Below are positions 25,517-34,011 of a stretch of 64,000 nt of DNA, in pieces. The stretch comes from an uncultured Methanomassiliicoccales archaeon. Its GTDB lineage: Archaea > Thermoplasmatota > Thermoplasmata > Methanomassiliicoccales > Methanomethylophilaceae. Location of the stretch: NCBI GenBank assembly GCA_959597175.1, contig CAUFXM010000004.1:152297-216296 (forward strand), in the 5' to 3' direction. The notes beneath the pieces are model-generated. The model was not told the origin of the DNA, ran no database searches, and was given only the letters and a program-made list of their open reading frames with translations. How positions within the stretch are numbered: the stretch's first letter is position 1; each line of letters opens with the position of its first letter. Made by a program: the position numbers and the translations under genes.

Positions 25517-25873
25517 ATGGTAGACGAGATTACAGCGAGAGCAGTGGAGCTGCTCGGACAGGCGGAGCCTGTCTCGAGACAGCCCAGGAAGGAGACCCTG
25601 ATGTCCTTCAGGGAGGGCCATCTGTTCATGGCCCTGAAGTTGGTGACCCCCTTCGACAAGGTGTCACAGACCTATCTGGATCCGATTCCCAAGATAGTCT
25701 TGATGGTCGACGGGAAGTACGTCCGCATGCCTGTGGACGGGGACTTAATAGGAAGCTTCGGAAGCTTCCTCTGCAGGATGTCCGAGGCCCTGGAAGGGGT
25801 GAAGGTCCCGAGGAAGGAGATCGACATGGACCAGGTCCTCAGGAGGATGAGGGAGGTCTCTGCCACGCAGTGA
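25517..25873 (+). CDS. Hypothetical protein next to Rep
   Basis: 118 residues from ATG 25517 with ACGAGGAG upstream. It is charged and mostly helical at both ends, with a central sheet-like stretch (KIVLMVDGKYVRMPVDGDLIGSFGSFL). No family recognised. Its position just before the Rep hairpin suggests it belongs to the same replicon, perhaps as a copy-control or accessory gene; that is inference. Confidence 0.6.
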   Translation: MVDEITARAVELLGQAEPVSRQPRKETLMSFREGHLFMALKLVTPFDKVSQTYLDPIPKIVLMVDGKYVRMPVDGDLIGSFGSFLCRMSEALEGVKVPRKEIDMDQVLRRMREVSATQ

Positions 25874-25941
25874 GAACACGCTCCGGCGCGAGTCCCTCAT
25901 GATGATCATCTTTCATCGACATCCCTTCTCTCTGGGAGACG

Positions 25942-26005
25942 GGGTGCGAGGGGCGACGCCCGTGTGCCACGGCTCTGCCGCAGCACGGGCAAGCGCCGAG
26001 CACCC
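25942..26005. other. Multi-helix hairpin upstream of rep, candidate replication origin
   Basis: Four nested helices can form: GGGTGC/GCACCC (25942-25947 with 26000-26005), GGCG/CGCC (25952-25955 with 25994-25997), GCCCGTG/CACGGGC (25958-25964 with 25984-25990) and CGGC/GCCG (25970-25973 with 25977-25980) around a TCT loop. It ends 17 bases before the Rep ATG. Double-strand origins of rolling-circle replicons are commonly such extruded hairpins beside rep, so this is a candidate nick site. A structured mRNA leader is the alternative. Confidence 0.55.
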
Positions 26006-26022
26006 AACCCTTTTATGATAGC

Positions 26023-27501
26023 ATGTCCGAGCAAAATACTCATGGGGGCGCCGTAGACGTCTCCGAAACAGATTATGACGAGCTTCTCTACAGGATCACG
26101 GCCGACCATGAGCATCCCGTCATGCGCTACGTCAGGGAGCTGCCCTTCGAGAGCCCCGTGTATCCTGCCATAGAGTACCTTAGACTTCATCCGCAGGATG
26201 ACGCCGGGGACGAGGCACAGGAAAGAATTCAGGAAAGCCTCTCGGAGACTCCCGTGCAGGAAGGTTCCGAGCCTTACCGCCAATACATTACCTGGTGCAT
26301 GCCCACCCACGACCTCACCCGTCCCGACAGGAAGGGCTGCGGTTTCATCCGCTCCCCCATGGGAGGCATCGTCTACTCCGCATGCCCAGACGATCCGGAG
26401 CATCACTGCAAGGGCAAGCGCAGGCACTGCTGGAGCCTCAGATGTCCGAAGTGCATGAACGACACAGCCCTCAAGCGTGGGGTCCAGATCGAGAGGCAGC
26501 TCCTTTCGTACAAGATCCTCAGCGAGAAGAAGGGTGTCTCCGTCGGGGACATCGGCCACTGGGTGGTCTCCCCTCCTCAGGAACTGGCCAAGAGGCTCTG
26601 CCAGACCAAGCCGGAGTTCGATGACCTTTGCAGGCACGTCGACGACTCCATGGTCGCATTCGGTGCCACCGCAGGGGTCACCATCTTCCATCCCTGGCGC
26701 CAGAAGGAATCGGAATGGGAGTTCTCCCCTCATTTCCACATCCTTTGTTACGGCCGTATAGACACCACCGCGTTCAGGAAGGCCAACCACGGATGGCTCA
26801 TCAAGAAGGTTCACTCCAGGGAGAAGATAAGGAGCATCAGGCACACCGCTGCATACCTCACCACCCACATGGGCCTCGGCATGGCCGAGAAGGACCCCGA
26901 CGACATCGACTGGGACCTGAAGGTGCTGGACATGATGGTCCCCGGTCTGCTCTCGCCCGGTGCATCCTACACCGAGAGGGACTACAACGAGATGGGCGAG
27001 GGGAGGGGCAGGATGCTCGGCGATCTGTCGGGAGTCGATTGGGAACAGTGGACCATGAAGTCGCTTTCAGTGGAGTTCAAGATCAGGTACTGGGGCGGTG
27101 CTTCCAAACGCAACATCCGCACTCTTGGAGTCTACCGCCAGCACAAGATCCGCGTCTGCAGGGAATGCCACAGGATACTCAGGACGTACGACGGCCACCA
27201 CGACTGCGTCGGAACGTACATCCGCTACATACGCGACGACCTCGTGGTCGTCTTCGCAGAGGACTTCGATCTGGTAAGGAACATCTTCCAGTTGTTCAAG
27301 TCCAAGCTACGCGACGGAGGCCTCTCGATCGCCGACTTCTCCAGGATGTGCCCGTTGGCGGTCTGCACGCTCGACCTGGGCCTCCCCATGGACGACGACC
27401 TCGTCATGGCCAACCCCTTCGAGGAGCCCGACGAGTACTTCCTCAGGAGACAGCGCGAAGCGTTCGGCAGTCCGACCGACCATATGGCGTCCCTCGTCTG
27501 A
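26023..27501 (+). CDS. HUH-endonuclease replication initiator (Rep), rolling-circle type
   Basis: 492 residues. A Cys/His-rich zone (about 98-145: GCGFIRSPMGG, HHCKGKRRHCWSLRCPKCMND) precedes the HUH motif SPHFHILCYGRID (about residue 240). The candidate Tyr motif follows in RHTAAYLTTHMGLG (about residue 283). A second Cys/His segment CRECHRILRTYDGHHDC lies near 385. This architecture matches archaeal plasmid and virus Rep proteins that nick the origin and bind covalently to DNA. Length is large, so extra zinc domains are present. The hairpin just upstream supports a replicon module. Confidence 0.82.
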   Translation: MSEQNTHGGAVDVSETDYDELLYRITADHEHPVMRYVRELPFESPVYPAIEYLRLHPQDDAGDEAQERIQESLSETPVQEGSEPYRQYITWCMPTHDLTRPDRKGCGFIRSPMGGIVYSACPDDPEHHCKGKRRHCWSLRCPKCMNDTALKRGVQIERQLLSYKILSEKKGVSVGDIGHWVVSPPQELAKRLCQTKPEFDDLCRHVDDSMVAFGATAGVTIFHPWRQKESEWEFSPHFHILCYGRIDTTAFRKANHGWLIKKVHSREKIRSIRHTAAYLTTHMGLGMAEKDPDDIDWDLKVLDMMVPGLLSPGASYTERDYNEMGEGRGRMLGDLSGVDWEQWTMKSLSVEFKIRYWGGASKRNIRTLGVYRQHKIRVCRECHRILRTYDGHHDCVGTYIRYIRDDLVVVFAEDFDLVRNIFQLFKSKLRDGGLSIADFSRMCPLAVCTLDLGLPMDDDLVMANPFEEPDEYFLRRQREAFGSPTDHMASLV

Positions 27502-27759
27502 CCATCAAACCTCACACTCATGGGAATCACAGGCCTGAAAGCACGGCCGCGGACAGGATCACCTCCGACACAGGAGCATCCGCGAAAGGTCCGATCATCG
27601 GAATTCCGGATTTGAACTGATTTTAGAAGTCGACACATGGAAATCGAGGTTCCGGACCCCGGAGCCGGTTCGATATGACCTCCGACACAGAGACCCACAG
27701 TGGCGGTCGGAGGTCGGGTCATCCCCTCGGAAGAGGGCAGATCACAGAGGTGATAAGGA

Positions 27760-28713
27760 ATGACCAACAGTGTTAGAGTGGCATCTGCCGCAGGGAACAG
27801 TCTGTCAAACAACCACGGATGTCCGGACGAGTTCATCGACGACCTCGCGTCGATGTTCATCCGCAACGCCCGCGGACGCATAAGGGACGACGACCTCAGA
27901 CTCAGGGTCCTGGCCAGGGCCTTCGCGGTCGAGTACGTGGAATGCCGCTACGACGGCGACCCTTTCGAATGCCTCGGTAGAGCCGAATCGTTCGCGGGTG
28001 AAGAGGTAGCAACCCGTATCCTGGATGTAGACCCCTCGCTCTACGATGACGCGGATCTCGATGATCTTGACGACACAGAGGACGGTCTCATCGAGGACTA
28101 CAATCCCATCAATGAAGACTCAGACCCATTCGACGAGTTCTGCGAATCGGAGTTCTGCGACGGATGCTGCGATGAATGTCCCATCGAGTACGCCTGCATC
28201 CCCGTCTTCGTCTCCGACAGGATCGAGATGAAGGTCGTCCTCCGCAGGAGGGACTCCGATGACCGAGCAGTACGAGCTCATCCCGACCTTCAAGAAGAGG
28301 GGCTCCCAGCCCCCGGTGGGCTGGGTGGAGTTCGCTCCCGGAATGAACACCAAACGCAGGACTATGACCGAGGGATACCTGAACACCAGGATGTCCAGGG
28401 CGAACTCCATCGCCATGAACCAGAACTACGTGAAGAAAGTCCTCGGCAATCCGAGGACCCCGAGGGAGAACAGCGAGGCGGTGATCGCATACGTCCTCGA
28501 CCATCCGGAGAAGTTCACCCCTCTCGCGGAGAACACGGACGACCCGATCCAGAACGAGTGGGCGTCCAAGATGAACGGACCCGCCGACTTCGGATTTATA
28601 AGATCTTTCAGGAGGAGATATTTGTAACCAAACCTGGCCGACTGGCCTATTTTTCTTATTTAGTATCGTCTTTTTTATCTGCGAGATTATTTATCAAGTA
28701 CATTATTACTTGA
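27760..28713 (+). CDS. Acidic protein of the Rep region; 3' half overlaps another frame
   Basis: The ORF is 317 codons. Residues 1-168 look genuine: FIDDLASMFIRNARGRIRDDDL, a strongly acidic segment (LYDDADLDDLDDTEDGLIEDYN) and a Cys cluster FCDGCCDECPIEYAC. From about residue 168 the sequence turns low-complexity because another gene (28259-28627) occupies the same DNA in a different frame. The true 3' end was probably lost by a small indel near 28260. No family recognised; acidic small proteins are common on archaeal plasmids. Confidence 0.5.
   Translation: MTNSVRVASAAGNSLSNNHGCPDEFIDDLASMFIRNARGRIRDDDLRLRVLARAFAVEYVECRYDGDPFECLGRAESFAGEEVATRILDVDPSLYDDADLDDLDDTEDGLIEDYNPINEDSDPFDEFCESEFCDGCCDECPIEYACIPVFVSDRIEMKVVLRRRDSDDRAVRAHPDLQEEGLPAPGGLGGVRSRNEHQTQDYDRGIPEHQDVQGELHRHEPELREESPRQSEDPEGEQRGGDRIRPRPSGEVHPSRGEHGRPDPERVGVQDERTRRLRIYKIFQEEIFVTKPGRLAYFSYLVSSFLSARLFIKYIIT
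28259..28627 (+). CDS. Hypothetical basic protein of the Rep region
   Basis: 122 residues from ATG 28259 (MTEQYELIPTFKKRGSQPP), TAA stop. Rich in Asn, Arg and Pro with a basic tail RSFRRRYL; a segment MTEGYLNTRMSRANSIAMNQNYVKKVLG could be helical and DNA-contacting. Overlaps the acidic ORF out of frame. No family recognised. The last 30 bases grade into the AT-rich zone, so the element boundary is near 28.6 kb. Confidence 0.6.
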   Translation: MTEQYELIPTFKKRGSQPPVGWVEFAPGMNTKRRTMTEGYLNTRMSRANSIAMNQNYVKKVLGNPRTPRENSEAVIAYVLDHPEKFTPLAENTDDPIQNEWASKMNGPADFGFIRSFRRRYL

Positions 28714-29135
28714 TTATACGCATCGTGCACACAATCCTCTTTAAGAACACCGTCCGGACGATATGGGAAATACAATGTTTCTTTGGTTATAGCACCATAT
28801 CCTAAATCCTTGGCCATTTCTGACAACAGTTCATATTGTAAATCAATTACAAGTTTTATGTCTGTATGATTTTCTATCTGAATTTTGTTATAGTAATGCT
28901 TCCAGGCTTGGATTACATTATTTGAATTATAAAACACCACATCAATCCTGTTGAGAGCGTCGACAGATTCTTTAGTTCCCCAATAATAGACTCTGTTTTT
29001 CATTAGACATTGAAAGATTTCAATTTTATCTTTACGCAGTTCGGATCTATTTTGTAGATGCTGTCCAATCACTACTGCAATAACAGGCGATAGAAGAACC
29101 ATTAGAATGTTTATAATTTCAATGGAATCAGCCAT
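28656..29135 (-). CDS. DUF6680-like membrane-anchored protein
   Basis: 159 residues from ATG 29135 (MADSIEIINILMVLLSPVIAVVIG); the frame is open upstream but AT-rich and not protein-like. One N-terminal membrane helix (about 6-25) is followed by KIEIFQCLMKNRVYYWGTKESVDALNRIDVVFYNSNNVIQAWKHYY, which fits DUF6680. DUF6680 proteins occur in phage and accessory islands with unknown function. It is transcribed away from the ATPase gene from a shared 180-base AT-rich region. Codon use is far more AT-rich than the core, indicating transfer. Confidence 0.75.
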   Translation of the reverse strand: MADSIEIINILMVLLSPVIAVVIGQHLQNRSELRKDKIEIFQCLMKNRVYYWGTKESVDALNRIDVVFYNSNNVIQAWKHYYNKIQIENHTDIKLVIDLQYELLSEMAKDLGYGAITKETLYFPYRPDGVLKEDCVHDAYNQVIMYLINNLADKKDDTK

Positions 29136-29315
29136 GTTATCTTTTATTTTGTATATTATTATCAGACTCAACTTATATTTTATTACGATTCGATTAACAT
29201 ATGACGTCAATGGTGATTGTAAAAATTGTATCTGTTTTTCATCATTACAAAGATCCAGACAATATCCTCTTTTTAAACGTACAGTTATAATAATCCAAAT
29301 TCGCATTATTATGTT
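29136..29315. promoter_or_regulatory. AT-rich divergent promoter region
   Basis: 180 bases, very A/T-rich, separating the DUF6680-like gene (minus) and the ATPase gene (plus). Many TATA-like stretches make individual promoters hard to single out. Confidence 0.5.
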
Positions 29316-31463
29316 ATGAAAGATTGTCTGATTCTTCGGGATTTGCACACATTTCCTAATGAGTATAAAATATCCTTGAAAAAGGTCAATCTTTTTTTCG
29401 GCAAAAACGGATGCGGAAAGTCATCAATATGTAGATTTGTCAAAGAAAAGCCGGATTTACTGGTTGAGAACCAAGAGGAGTTGATTGTTTTCAACAAGGA
29501 ATTCAAAGAATCTAGAATAATAGATGGAATGCAAGGAATCTACACCTTCGGTAAGGAAGATTCAGAAACATTGAAAGAAATATCTTCAATCAATCAATTA
29601 AAAAAAGAAAAACAAGATGAAAAAGAAGGATCACAGACCAATATCGGGAAAACGAAAGAACAGCAAGACAAATGTTATAATGACTTTTATGAAGAAATGT
29701 GGAAGGTAAAAAATGACATCAAAGATCAATACCCCAATGTAACATTGTTTCAAGGCTATAATGATAGTAAAAAGAAATTTGGCAATAAAATATTAAGTGA
29801 TTTCAGAGATCTATCAAAAAAAGAATTCTCAGCTAGCGAAGTGGATGAGTTATATAGCTCATACAAAGATGATAACTCGGAGCCATTACCCTCACTTCTA
29901 TTGTTGGATGATATTGATTTATCATCAATAGCTGGTTTCGAGTTGTTATCAAAACCGATAGTGAGTCTATCTGACAATGATCTTAACAAGTTCTATACCA
30001 AATTGAATAATCTGAATTGGATTAGACAAGGAAGGAGTTACATTTCTGAGAACATCTGTCCTTTCTGTAAATCACAATTGGATAATGGATTCCTTGAGGA
30101 TTTCAAAGCGATATTCGATGATATCTATGAAGAAGATATCAAAACTCTTTCATCATTCATCGATCAATATACTGTTTACACAAATAGTATTATTGAAAAA
30201 ATCGAGAGCAACGGAAAACAACAATGCGGTAACATAGATACATCATCGATAAGAATCTATGAAAGTGAACTGAAATTGAAAATCAATGAGGCGATCAAAC
30301 AACTCGATCGTAAGAAAGAGGATCCTTCACTTTCGATTGATTTTAGTGGAATTTCAAAGTTCATCGAATCTTATAACCAACAAGTAGGGATCGTTAATGA
30401 AAGGATTACCAATCATAATAATCTGATTGCAGAACGGAAAAGAATACCTTCACTGATCACAAATTCACTCTGGATTAAAATATCAAAGGATCATCAGAAA
30501 AAATGCGAGAATGTGTTAAAATGCATCAATGGTCTCAATAACCAGATTGTTCAACATCAAAAATCAATCACAGATTGTGATGAAAAAATAAACAGCTGTG
30601 AGGGTAGATTAAAAGTACTGTATCAGAAGATTTCAAACATCGAGGAAACCGTTACACAAATCAACACCGTGCTTTCAAATTTTGGATTCAATAGTTTCAA
30701 ACTTCATACCGATGACGAGATGCCTGGAACATATCGCATAGTAAGGCCCGTCGGAACTGGTGGAATGGATACACTGAGTGAGGGGGAATATAATCTTGTT
30801 GCTTTTCTATACCTGTACAGACTAATATACGGTAGTCTAAATCCTGATGATGGGAATAAAGGTGCAATCGTGGTCATTGATGATCCCGCCAGCAGTATGG
30901 ATGGGGACACCATGAACATAATATCGACTTTGACAAAGAAAATCATGTCAGATTGTATAAACGATAAATCAAGAGTCAAACAACTGCTCGTATTCACACA
31001 CAATGCTTTCTTTTACAAAGAGATAGAGTACAGATCATCCAAGAAAGATACGAATGTGTCCTATCATCATATAATAAAAAACAAATCACAATCAACAATA
31101 AAAACCACGGATAAGTCGAGGATTCACTCGAATTACGAACAACTCTGGTTCGAATACAAGAACAGTAATTCTCCCGTGTCCAATTTGAACTGCATGAGAC
31201 GCATATTGGAATATTATTTCAAACTATTAATCGGTGTAGAAAGCTATGATGGTGTTCGCTCAAAGATTGACGAATGCGATCAGATAATGTTCGATGTACT
31301 CACAAACATGTTGAATTCTGGTTCTCACTCAGTCTTTGACCCCATTGATTCAAACTTAGATGAGGATACGATTGAAAGATACAAGGAAATGTTCAAAAGA
31401 ATATTCGAACTGACCGGCAACATCGGCCACTATAATTCTATGATGAATTTATCGTTTGATTGA
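29316..31463 (+). CDS. AAA_13-type SMC-like ATPase, candidate RloC/PrrC-like anticodon nuclease
   Basis: 715 residues. Walker A FFGKNGCGKSS is near residue 28. Long charged coiled-coil segments surround a CPFC zinc-hook-like motif (about residue 250). The ABC signature LSEGEYNLVAF (about 488) and Walker B/D-loop VVIDDPASSMD (about 526) follow, then FTHNAFFYKE. The C-terminal domain has RRILE and, 38 residues later, a His in NSGSHSV, resembling the R-x3-E...H triad of PrrC/RloC anticodon nucleases. PrrC and RloC cut tRNA during phage attack. No restriction enzyme genes are adjacent. AT-rich, clearly foreign. The tRNase role is inference. Confidence 0.75.
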   Translation: MKDCLILRDLHTFPNEYKISLKKVNLFFGKNGCGKSSICRFVKEKPDLLVENQEELIVFNKEFKESRIIDGMQGIYTFGKEDSETLKEISSINQLKKEKQDEKEGSQTNIGKTKEQQDKCYNDFYEEMWKVKNDIKDQYPNVTLFQGYNDSKKKFGNKILSDFRDLSKKEFSASEVDELYSSYKDDNSEPLPSLLLLDDIDLSSIAGFELLSKPIVSLSDNDLNKFYTKLNNLNWIRQGRSYISENICPFCKSQLDNGFLEDFKAIFDDIYEEDIKTLSSFIDQYTVYTNSIIEKIESNGKQQCGNIDTSSIRIYESELKLKINEAIKQLDRKKEDPSLSIDFSGISKFIESYNQQVGIVNERITNHNNLIAERKRIPSLITNSLWIKISKDHQKKCENVLKCINGLNNQIVQHQKSITDCDEKINSCEGRLKVLYQKISNIEETVTQINTVLSNFGFNSFKLHTDDEMPGTYRIVRPVGTGGMDTLSEGEYNLVAFLYLYRLIYGSLNPDDGNKGAIVVIDDPASSMDGDTMNIISTLTKKIMSDCINDKSRVKQLLVFTHNAFFYKEIEYRSSKKDTNVSYHHIIKNKSQSTIKTTDKSRIHSNYEQLWFEYKNSNSPVSNLNCMRRILEYYFKLLIGVESYDGVRSKIDECDQIMFDVLTNMLNSGSHSVFDPIDSNLDEDTIERYKEMFKRIFELTGNIGHYNSMMNLSFD

Positions 31464-31500
31464 ATCATCGGATGATTGTTTCCATAAGGTTTAGTGACTT

Positions 31501-31542
31501 TGTCCCCGATTGCCCCATCATTTGATTGGGCAATCGGGGACA
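31501..31542. repeat. 15-bp perfect hairpin after the ATPase gene
   Basis: TGTCCCCGATTGCCC (31501-31515) is the exact reverse complement of 31528-31542, with a 12-base loop that can itself pair (ATCA/TGAT). It lies 37 bases past the ATPase stop and has no T-run. It is GC-rich within AT-rich DNA. It could be a transcription end or a mobile-element or recombination site. Confidence 0.5.
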
Positions 31543-31762
31543 CAATTCTATATTATTGGTATATTGCAAGTTATTCAATATCCTAGTATATGCAGTCAAT
31601 GTGAGATTACATCATTAAAATCATGCTTGGATTCACTTTCTGATTGATTTATATCAATCGAATAGAGAATGGTTGGTCTGTTGTGTTTCTACGTATGCGA
31701 ACATCATAAGTCTTTTCAGTTTTTATTTAAATAAATAACACGATTAGAATTTGGTGGATGCA

Positions 31763-32139
31763 ATGGGAAGGTTCTCAGTCAAGCAGACGTCCGACGGAAG
31801 ATACATGTTCAACCTTGTCGCCAACAACAACCGCGTGATCAGCAGTTCCCAGACGTACGCATCCGTCGCCAATGCGAAGATTGGAATCGAGAGCGTCCGC
31901 ACCAACTGCGCCGCACCGGTCGAGGACCAGACCGTCAGGGCTACGAGGTCCTCAAACATCCAAAGTACGAGGTCTACCTCGATGTTGGCGGCAAGCCTAG
32001 GTTCAGGCTCAAGGCGTCGAACGGCGAGATAATAGCCGTATCCCAGGCGTATGCGGACAAGCCCTCATGCATGAAGGGCATAGCCAGCATAGGTTCCCAC
32101 GCGCCGGATGCAGAGATTGTGATCGAAGAATCAGAATGA
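31763..32139 (+). pseudogene. DUF1508 (YegP-type) protein, two repeats split by a frameshift
   Basis: The first DUF1508 repeat, GRFSVKQTSDGRYMFNLVANNN to about SVRTNC, is encoded from ATG 31763. Near 31936 the frame must shift by one base to read the second repeat: YEVYLDVGGKPRFRLKASNG, then IIAVSQAYADKPSCMKGIASIG, ending TGA at 32137-32139. Loss of one base between GTC and GGC explains it. Unshifted, the first frame ends near 32032 with nonsense sequence. DUF1508 proteins are small, often tandem-repeat, of unknown role. GC-rich codons contrast with the AT-rich neighbours. Confidence 0.75.
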
Positions 32140-32217
32140 TCGATGAGAATACATCATAGGTTCAGTATCTCACTATCACGGATGAATCGTTTTTAATACA
32201 ACAACGGAGAAGACTCC

Positions 32218-33159
32218 ATGACTGATTCCAAAATGACATCCAAGGATGAATCGGAGCTTTATGCGGCATATACACTGGTGTTGACTGTTCCAGGATACCC
32301 GCAAAATCTGATCCATGAGGATTTCCCGGATTGGATCACATCGGATAAAGACGGTAATCCCGATGGTGAACTCGGTTTGGAAGTCACATATGCTATGGAT
32401 GAAGCAGATATGGACTACAGTTCAGAGAAGATTTCCAAGATCAAAACACTTGGCGATGCTCTGGATATGCGGTTCGATTTCAACAGCGAGATGCATTTCA
32501 GAGATGAGGTGACAGGAATCTACTTTGCATATAATCCAAAAGATCGGACAATCAGACAATGGAAAATTCCTCATGAATATTGTAAATTCAACATCGATGA
32601 ATTGAACGAAGATAAGAAGGACAAAATCCGTGGCCTTACCTACATTGGATTGTGTCATGAAGCTGAGAATTCAATCCCCAATGAGTTTTTTGACAACCCC
32701 TATCGTGCATACAGTGAAGCAAGAATCTGTCTGAAGGATAAGTTACCTAAACTGCAGAAATACAAAGAAACAAAACATGCTCACCTATTCATCAATTTTC
32801 CAGGATTCGTCTCCGATATCACAAACGTGATTCTTGACTTCATGGAAGAGTTTGAAAACATTCAGTCAGAATATGAACGCAGATTCGACAAAGTATATCT
32901 TAGCGGTGTCAACGGGCTCGTAGAATTCGATTTTGATAAAAACAAAGCATTTTTCTATGAACCATATGCCGGGATGATCAATGAGGCTGTTCGCAGAGTT
33001 TATGACGAAATGAATCGTCTAAATGTCTCATGGCCTTTGAAGATGTTTGATGACATGAAACGCGTATCCATATGTTGTCAGGTTCAGCGGAGAAATGAAC
33101 CTGTACCGGCAAGTCTTGAATTGATGAGCGGATTGTTGCATTCATCAACTCATCGGTAA
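32218..33159 (+). CDS. Hypothetical protein of the AT-rich island
   Basis: 313 residues. An N-terminal ELYAAYTLVLTVPGYPQNLIHEDFPDW leads to a charged domain with LGLEVTYAMDEADMDY. The acidic LEVTYA stretch is loosely like a nuclease-fold strand, but no full motif is visible. A mid segment HAHLFINFPGFVSDI looks like a core strand. No family recognised. Co-directional with the next two genes, suggesting a three-gene unit. Confidence 0.6.
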   Translation: MTDSKMTSKDESELYAAYTLVLTVPGYPQNLIHEDFPDWITSDKDGNPDGELGLEVTYAMDEADMDYSSEKISKIKTLGDALDMRFDFNSEMHFRDEVTGIYFAYNPKDRTIRQWKIPHEYCKFNIDELNEDKKDKIRGLTYIGLCHEAENSIPNEFFDNPYRAYSEARICLKDKLPKLQKYKETKHAHLFINFPGFVSDITNVILDFMEEFENIQSEYERRFDKVYLSGVNGLVEFDFDKNKAFFYEPYAGMINEAVRRVYDEMNRLNVSWPLKMFDDMKRVSICCQVQRRNEPVPASLELMSGLLHSSTHR

Positions 33160-33195
33160 GGATTAATTTCGCATTTTCCTATTTATTCTATTGTT

Positions 33196-33933
33196 ATGAA
33201 CCATTTCCATCTAAATGGTATCGGATCCTGTTCCCAAATTTTGTTTTGTCATCAGTACGAATTATGTTCAGGTGTTTTCGGACCTGAAGCCATGGCGTCA
33301 GAGAATTGCAATGTGATACGGACTAATCACGAAAAAGCTCCGATGCTTGTCAACAACAAATCTCCGATTGAGATATGGATAAAAGCAAACGACAGTAGCT
33401 GGTGTCAGGTGATCTATCAGCTATCCCACGAGATGTGTCACTACGCCATGAGGCACGATAAAACGGATAAGAACTACGTGCTGAAATGGTTCGAGGAAAC
33501 GATATGCGAGGCATTCTCCCTCTACTCCCTGAATTATTATTCAGAACACTGGATGGAATGTTGCTTAGGTATCGTGAATCCAGGATACGCCGATTCTATT
33601 CGCAAATATGTCGCAGGCATTGTCTCAGAAAAGGCTCCTATCTCAGATGATCCGGTTCACAGTCTTTCGGAATGCAGGACTGTAAAGGACCTAGGATTTG
33701 TAGAAGCTAACAGTTGGAACAAGCGTTATCTCAGATTCAACGAACGCAACCATCTGTACGATCTGTTCAAGTCCCATCCGGATCAGATCTGTCTGCTTCT
33801 AAACTATGAAAAATATGCCGATAAGGAATCGATGACGATCGACTTTTACAGATGGATTGATGACGAAAACGGTTCTGAGTTCCTGAAATCGGTTTCCGAG
33901 ATACAGCCGAGAATCGAGAGACTCTTGAATTAA
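33196..33933 (+). CDS. Putative zinc metallopeptidase-like protein (HExxH)
   Basis: 245 residues. The central motif YQLSHEMCHYAMRH (about residue 78) is a HExxH zinc site, and EETICEAFSLYSL about 30 residues later offers the third ligand Glu, as in gluzincin-like proteins. No signal peptide, so it acts inside the cell. It may be a peptidase that activates or degrades a partner, but nothing shows the substrate. AT-rich codon use. Confidence 0.65.
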   Translation: MNHFHLNGIGSCSQILFCHQYELCSGVFGPEAMASENCNVIRTNHEKAPMLVNNKSPIEIWIKANDSSWCQVIYQLSHEMCHYAMRHDKTDKNYVLKWFEETICEAFSLYSLNYYSEHWMECCLGIVNPGYADSIRKYVAGIVSEKAPISDDPVHSLSECRTVKDLGFVEANSWNKRYLRFNERNHLYDLFKSHPDQICLLLNYEKYADKESMTIDFYRWIDDENGSEFLKSVSEIQPRIERLLN

Positions 33934-34011
33934 ACGACCTTGCAGTCGACCGTCCTTCACTGTTTCCTGTAAAGCAGGTTAATTATAGAGAATCCTGTCA
34001 ATCAGAGTATC

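Noticed and set aside
24889..25659. 256-codon minus-strand ORF in the gene-poor region
   Set aside because: Poor codon bias, no start context, and it overlaps the better-supported 25517 gene.
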